NCBI GenBank assembly: GCA_022661535.1
Contig: JAKULF010000019.1
Coordinates: 124,001-188,000 of the forward strand
From: Eutypa lata
Lineage: Eukaryota > Ascomycota > Sordariomycetes > Xylariales > Diatrypaceae
Length of the DNA stretch: 64,000 nucleotides
Reading direction: 5' to 3'
Positions 58,400 through 64,000 of this stretch are shown here, piece by piece; the stretch's first letter is position 1, and each line of letters opens with the position of its first letter. The notes under the pieces were generated by a model. That model saw nothing but the letters and a program-made list of their open reading frames with translations. It was not told the origin of the DNA and did no database searches. The translations under genes were made by a program, and so were the position numbers.

Positions 58400-61300
58400 A
58401 TGGCGAACGCCAATCCCTTCGCGACCCTGCTCGGCCCGCAGAACACGTCGGCGCAGCTAGCCATCCTGCAGCCCGCCACCGACAGCAATGCGCCCATCAG
58501 GCTCACCTTGACGCAGGCGGTCCTAAAGGACACCTCGTACGAGGTGATTTCGTACGACCGCGCCGAAGACGACGACGCCGACGCCGACGCCGACGCCGAC
58601 GATGCCGACCCGGTTCCCGTCTCGGTAGAGAGCGAAGAGCACGCGGTGCCCCGGGCCCTCGAAAGCGCGCTCCGCACCTTCCGGCGCAAGGAGAAGCCGC
58701 GCACGTTGTGGGCCGACCTCCTCATCGGCCGCACCGACGCAGAGCGCAGCCTCCAGGCCGCCGCGCAGCGGCAGATCCTCTCCGGGGCGTCGAAGACGCT
58801 GTGCTGGCTTGGGCCGGGACCTAGCGATGATGCTCCATCATCATCATCGTCATCGTCGCCAAGCACTACTAGCAACGCGATCGTCTTCGAGACGATCGCC
58901 GAGATGGGGCGACGGTGGGGGGCAGCCGTAAGCAAATTTCCGTAGTTTACATTTCCTTTCTTTCTTTCTTTCTTTCTTGCTTGCTTCCCTTGGTGGCTGG
59001 CTAGTTAGCATCGGTAGTTGAAAAATCAGGTACTGAAGGGGACATGCATGTTCGGGCAGAACCCTTTCGAAAGGGTTCTTTCTGCCCGAACAACTCCCGG
59101 ACCTATCTCGCTTATAAGAAATCGGTAAAAATAAATAGAAAAAGGCAGAGAATTTGCTAACTCCAGATTCTTTGGTTTGCAGTGCGCGGCGGCCGGCATC
59201 GAGCCAGACACGTCGCTCGCGCAGATGACGCCGCAGCAGATGAGCCGCCTGCGCGCGCACCTGGGCGACTGCGCCTTCGACGACCTGCGGTCCTTCGACT
59301 TCGCGCACTGGCGCGAGGTGTACGGGGTCTTCGGGGCCGCGTACTGGGGCGAGCCGCGCGCGATCCCCGAGATCGTGCTGGCGCGGTCGGCCGTCGTGGC
59401 GCGCGGCCGCGGCCACGTCCGCTGGCACGCCTACATCGGGGCGTCGCGCGCCCTGCCCTTCCTGCAGGCCAAGTTCTTCGGCCGCACGCCCCTGCTGCCG
59501 CGCGTCATGCGCGGCTTCGAGGCCGCGAACTCCATCGAGATCGCCGAGCGGAGGCGTCGCCTGGGCGAGTCGGTCGAGCTGTTCCCCATGATCCAGACCG
59601 CGCGCGATTGCGCTGTTAATGGGATGATGGATCGTGTTGGAAGTGGTGGTGGTAGTGGTGGTAAGAAGGACGGCGAGGGGGATAATGACAAGGACAAGGA
59701 CAACAAGAAGAGGAGGAGGAGGAGGAGGAGGAAGGGGAGAGATCCTAGGGGAAACGTGTTCGCGATGATCCCGATCACGACGCCGTCTGCGCGTGTTCAT
59801 ATGCACGGCGCCGGCCCTCAACCTCTGCCGGTCGTCGATTATACCAAGAGCACGGCGCAGGTATTCGCCGAGGCGGCTCGGTACACCGTCCTGGAGCGCC
59901 AGGACCTGCTGCTTTGGTACGGTGAGCAGCCGCCGTGCGCACGGCGGCGGCGCCGCAAGGGCCTACCTACTTGGGTCCCGGACTTCAGTACTCGGAGGGC
60001 CAAAGACGGCCTACTTAATCCTAACAATGGGTAAGTGAGAGAGGTCCTTCGCCCCCTCCTCCCCCCCTTTTCTTTTCGCTTTTAAAATCATGTCCGTATT
60101 GTCGTTTGTACATCCTTTTTGGGGGTTGAGTCTTTTTGGTTGCCTTTCTTCGTTTCTAGGAAAGAGCGCATCTTTCTACGTACACCACGATTTACTCTAG
60201 ATACGATTCGAGTCATCACTACCCCTAAATAATGCACCCACAAGGGGGTGAAAAGAAAGCGGCTAACCCTTTCCACAGGATGCGCGGGTGGTGGGACGCC
60301 CTCCCCGACGGACCTCTGAAGCGAAAGCCCATCGCCGTATCAGCAAACAACCGCACGCTCCACGTGCACGCGCGACCGCTCGACCGGATCGTGCACGTAT
60401 CGCCGATCTTCGACGGGGGGAACCACCGCCGCCTCTGCTTCACGGAGTTCCGGGAGCTGACCTCGTCGCCGTCCTTCTCGCCTCCCCTGGACACGGAGCG
60501 GTTCTGGCGCACGCTGGTCCTCAACGCGAGCGGGGAGCACGGCGCGATGCTGCACGAGAACGTGAGCCCCGCGGCCGACGCCCCCAACGGCGGGCCCGGC
60601 TTCAACAGCTTGATCGCCGAGGAGACGATCCTGGACGCGCTGGGCTGCGCCTCCGTGGCCGAGCTCCAGACCCCCGAGAACACGGCCCGCTTGCAGGCCA
60701 GTCCCGACCTGATGAGGTTCGTGCCCATGTGTGGGCGCGGCGAGCCGTACTTGGAGGTGTTGCTGAACCACGCGGCGGGGCGGAGGTTCTTCCGTACGGC
60801 GGGCGGCCGGTTCGGTATGACGGCTGTTGAGGACATGGCTTGTGTGAATGGGAACTTTGGCGTTGATGATGGTGGTGGTGGTTATAGTGATGATGAAGAA
60901 GTGGAAGTGGAGGGAGTGGCTGGGAATGCTGCTGGTCAGGAGAACACACCACCAACGGTGTCAACATCAACAGACGACAGTGCACAGCAAACTTCGTCGT
61001 CGCCATCATCAACATCAACATCACCACCACCTCCACCTCCACCTCCACCTCCACCGCAGGCGCCGAACATGGGACATCTGATGGCTGACCCGTTGGCGCG
61101 AGCTATGATGGAGAGCTTCCAGGAGTACCTACGGGAGCGGGACCCGGCAGCGGCGAAACTCACGGCGAATATGATGAGGGGCGAGCTTCCGGAAGGAGTA
61201 GGAGGAGAACAGCAGCAGGCGCGTCCTACAGGCGGCGTCCAGGAGGGAGATATCGTCGTCGCGTGCGTAGGTGGTTTCTTCCCTTACGTCCTACGACCGC

Positions 61301-61503
61301 GGGTACGAGACGGCGGCGATGGGACATCTGCTACTGCTGCTGCTGCTGCTGCCGCCGACGACGACTCTACGTATGAGTTTATAGGCGAGTGTTACCTACA
61401 TGGCGCGATGAACGGGGAGGACTTCCAGGTTGTCGCTGGCTCGCGGGGTGAGAGGGCCTTCAGGCCTGACCTCTCGCAGCTTGTCCCCATCGCTATTGTA
61501 TGA
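58400..61503 (+). CDS. Divergent HET-like protein with low-complexity tracts
   Basis: Exons are 58400-58927, 59183-60030 and 60279-61503, giving 866 residues. The first 180 residues keep the outline of a HET domain (VISYDRAEDD; TLWADLLIGRTDAERSLQ; ILSGASKTLCWLGPG), where normal members read ISYxWG, IWIDALCINQ and VWLG. Key residues such as Trp-Gly and the Asp-x-x-Cys are replaced. The C-terminal end (GDIVVACVGGFFPYVLRP, then YEFIGECYLHGAMNGEDF) is the usual tail of HET proteins. Simple-sequence tracts encode Asp-Ala, Ser, Arg, Pro and Ala runs. Both introns are long (255 and 248 bases), and intron 1 holds a hairpin. The coding sequence is very G/C-rich at third positions. Either a fast-evolving incompatibility gene or one losing function. 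Confidence 0.72.
59049..59092. repeat. Hairpin in intron 1 of the HET-like gene
   Basis: Outer arms 59049-59059 and 59082-59092 are exact reverse complements (TGTTCGGGCAG / CTGCCCGAACA). Inside them, 59060-59077 is a perfect 18-base palindrome centred on TTTCGAAA. Four extra bases (CTTT) sit on the right side only. A TTTC microsatellite lies upstream at about 58950-58978. Confidence 0.8.
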
Positions 61504-62082
61504 TGATGGGAGGTATTTGCTTTGTATTATGAGCAGCTGGGTAGATCGTTGAAGGGAGGGGGAGAACTGTGATTTACGCAAGAGCTCTTTGGATAGATTC
61601 TGCAGAATTTTAAGTAATGTTTAAACAAGACAAGAACCGTGAGGGAGTCGGCAAGGTCAATGTCCTATATGCATTTCAGACTAAAAGGGTACTTCCTGAA
61701 TGGCAGATAAATTCCATATATATTTCTATATGCTCCTCAGAGATGCCTCGATGGCCTTGAGAGCTAGGTCAAGGAAGCAGGTGAAAGGTTTGGTTTGCAT
61801 TGGGCAGAATAATCCTCGTTATTCGTGTATATTTTTGTTTTAAAGTATAGTACCATACGTACATACATACAGGGTCTTAGATCTCATAACACAATCACAG
61901 CATCTCCAGTAGCTAGTGAGCGCATCACCTAGCTAGCTGACTAGCCAAGGGGAGAGAGGGACGGGGTTTTTTTTTTAAAACAGTGATACGCCATTAAAAC
62001 CCACTGCACCCCCTCCTTAAAAATCCCATCATTGCCATCATCGCCACCTTCACCTTCCCCCCTCCCTCCCTAAGTCGCTCGC
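61504..62082. other. 3' spacer between convergent genes
   Basis: A+T-rich with short T and A runs near 61970. No gene seen. Confidence 0.55.
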
Positions 62083-63161
62083 TCACTTCTTCTTCCCCGT
62101 GACGTTCGGGTGCATCAGGTTAGCGCGCGCGGCCGTGCCGACCTTGTGGACCTGCTGGCGCTTATCCCAGACGCGGGACCGGCCCTCGACGACGGCGACG
62201 ATCTCCTCGCCGAAGCGGGCGGCGAACTGGCCCCGGCCGCTGCCCCGGGACTGCTTCTTGTTGACGATGTCGAGGATCCACATGACGGCGACGCGGCGGC
62301 GGGCGCGGACGGCCATCGGCTCGGGCAGCTCCAGCGCCTGCCCGCCGCCCGCCATCCCCTTCATGTTCTTGACGCGGATCAGCGGCGCCACCGAGTCGAT
62401 GGCCAGCGTCAGGTAGAGGAGCGGGTTCAGCGGCAGGTGGGTCGGCGGCGGCGCCCCCGGGAGCAGCGGTCGGAGGGGGTTCACCTTCGGCGCGGGCGAC
62501 ATGCGCAGGTAGTTGAGGATCATGGCCATGTTCTGTGTGGGATTTTTATCTCGTTAGTTTTTCGCTTCTTTCGTGTTCTACTGCCCCTTTTCTAGGTTTT
62601 ATTCCTCCTTCGTGTTTCCGAACATATGATGAAGGTAGGCATCGGGAAGAGGCTTTTTTTCTTTCTTTTGCGACGATTTGTAATGTGTATGCAAAGCAAT
62701 AATCCGTTACGTACCCTTTGCGCCTTGCTCAACTTGCCATCTCGCATTAGTAGTCGCGTTACCTGAGTAACGACGGGGTGGTATCGGTCCTGCAGCTGTT
62801 CGTGCTTCTTGGGCCGCACGGGGGCGCCGAACAGTAAACCTTCGTCCACCTCGCCGAACTGGTCGCCGCCGGCTGCTGTCTTCTCAAGAGCGGCCAGGGC
62901 ATCGGCATTGAGAAAGTTGGATGCGAATATCTCTGGTTGGTCTTGTGCTTGTGAAGGTGGTGGTGGTGATGGTGGTAGCGGTGGTATCGAATCGTAGTTA
63001 TCCGAACCGGAAGGTGGCCCTCTCGTCGTCATATCATCTGATAACCCTCTCCTCGCCAGGACCGAAGTCGGTATCCGTTGCTGCTCCGGACATGATCGTA
63101 GCGGTCTCGTGCGCACACTAAGACTCCGTAGCGCTCTCCAAGGATTCAATTTCGAAGACAT
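62083..63161 (-). CDS. RSM7: Mitochondrial ribosomal protein uS7m
   Basis: Exons in reading order are 63161-62715 and 62532-62083, giving 298 residues. The N-terminus is Arg/Ser-rich without acidic residues until about residue 26 (NPWRALRSLSVRTRPLRS), a mitochondrial targeting presequence. A Pro-rich linker follows. The S7 domain comprises VTQVTRLLMRDGKLSKAQR, NMAMILNYLRM, NPLLYLTLAIDSVAPLIRVKNMKG, ELPEPMAVRARRRVAVMWILD and the basic end. The protein binds the 3' major domain of small-subunit rRNA in the mitochondrial ribosome. The 182-base intron sits between the first two helices of the domain, phase 0. Exon 2 is strongly G+C-rich. Confidence 0.95.
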
Positions 63162-64000
63162 ATTTTGTCAATTGGCCGTAGAGACCGTTACATTTAGTGG
63201 GTCTGTATATCCGCTTCTCGGGTTCGTTTTTTGGCGTCCTCCTCCCTCAGGCCTCTTCGTCGTGATGCTGCCGCTGCTGCTCTTAGTACAAAATAATTTC
63301 GAGAATATCACGGTTAAAGTTGTTCCGACGCGAAGCAGGGGTCCTTGATTAAACTGCAGCAGGTGGTGGGGGTCGTTTAACTCACTATAGAAACTCCATT
63401 AAAATTATTTGAGCCACACCACGCTAAATCACCAACTTGTTAGTGGAAAGCCACATTGCTATTCTAGCCACAAAGCTGACCCCCGACTGACTGGCACCGT
63501 CAAAGCAACAGAGAGGTGCCCAACAAGTGACTTTGTGTCCCAATGAGCCGGTGAGCCATTCCCTCGCCTACAAGTAGGTACTCTAACCATTCATTCATTT
63601 ATTCATCCATTCCTTCACCTTGGGGCAGAGTTTAAAACGTGATGACCATTCCTCCGATGGAAATCCCACGTGTGTGACAAGAGTAGCGGATTACTGGAAA
63701 AGGCATCTCGCCAATACCAACACCAATGATACCCGGGCGTTGCTGCACCATACGAGATCCTTCGTATCTTGTCCCATGCCAGATTCTCCATTGGCCGGCA
63801 TTCAGAGCCTACTCCACGACGTCGGTAGTTACGTAGCATTGAAGCAGCAGAAGATAAAACACAAAGTTTCAAATCCCTCCGTCACAACCGATCAAAGCAG
63901 CAATACCTACCTAATAATAAAAGTTCATATAACTATGTACCTAACTTAAGGCAGCAAGTTTACTCAGCTAAAGTGGTCCAATAAGATGCTACTATATAGG
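63162..64000. other. Upstream region of RSM7, no gene seen
   Basis: Promoter side of RSM7. Frames at 63615-63949 on both strands overlap and lack family features. Confidence 0.5.

Noticed and set aside
58850..59821. 323-codon minus-strand frame
   Set aside because: It is antisense to the HET-like gene and crosses its intron.
1..64000. CRISPR arrays, bacterial operons, insertion sequences
   Set aside because: Spliceosomal introns and eukaryotic gene families throughout show this is fungal nuclear DNA; no regularly spaced direct repeats were seen.

Overview
The window is nuclear DNA of a filamentous ascomycete (Pezizomycotina), most likely a sordariomycete. The genes are split by short GT-AG introns, mostly 47-160 bases and often with CTAAC-like branch sites. 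The housekeeping proteins have filamentous-fungal architectures, and there are two genes of the HET (heterokaryon incompatibility) type, a P450, a secreted L-amino acid oxidase and a small secreted cysteine protein. I cannot name the genus. Exon structures were joined by hand; every multi-exon model below closes in frame.

Layout. 1.7-3.9 kb: four-exon 2-oxoglutarate/Fe(II) oxygenase with a TET/JBP-like C-terminal core. 5.4-7.3 kb: cytochrome P450 with one in-frame TAG. 7.7-8.0 kb: tRNA-derived SINE-like element. 8.4-12.1 kb (minus): HECT ubiquitin ligase of the Hul5 type. 14.4-16.8 kb: poly(A)-binding protein Pab1. 19.2-21.5 kb: universal-stress-protein family gene. 23.1-25.5 kb: unrecognised membrane protein. 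26.6-28.7 kb: HET-domain protein. 30-31.1 kb: decayed DUF6604-type gene. 31.6-32.1 kb (minus): short conserved fungal protein. 34.4-36.8 kb: aquaporin-family channel with a long cytoplasmic N-terminus and altered pore motifs. 37.1-39.3 kb (minus): secreted L-amino acid oxidase with GATA sites upstream. 41.3-42.3 kb (minus): extended SDR reductase. 42.3-47.4 kb: gene-poor. 47.4-49.9 kb: PEP carboxykinase. 51.8-55.9 kb: Pan2 deadenylase subunit, 12 exons. 57.1-57.6 kb: small secreted protein. 58.4-61.5 kb: divergent HET-like protein rich in simple-sequence tracts. 62.1-63.2 kb (minus): mitochondrial ribosomal protein uS7.

Working together. Conserved core genes (HUL5, PAB1, PCK1, PAN2, RSM7) are interleaved with accessory genes. 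PAB1 and PAN2 act in the same process, since the Pan2-Pan3 deadenylase is recruited by Pab1, but they lie 35 kb apart and nothing suggests co-regulation. The accessory genes do not form an obvious biosynthetic cluster. Signs of decay (P450 nonsense codon, DUF6604 relic, SINE-like element) sit mainly in accessory stretches. The observations I would check first are the TET/JBP-like oxygenase, the aquaporin with substituted NPA/Arg positions, the P450 nonsense codon, and the hairpin inside an intron of the HET-like gene.
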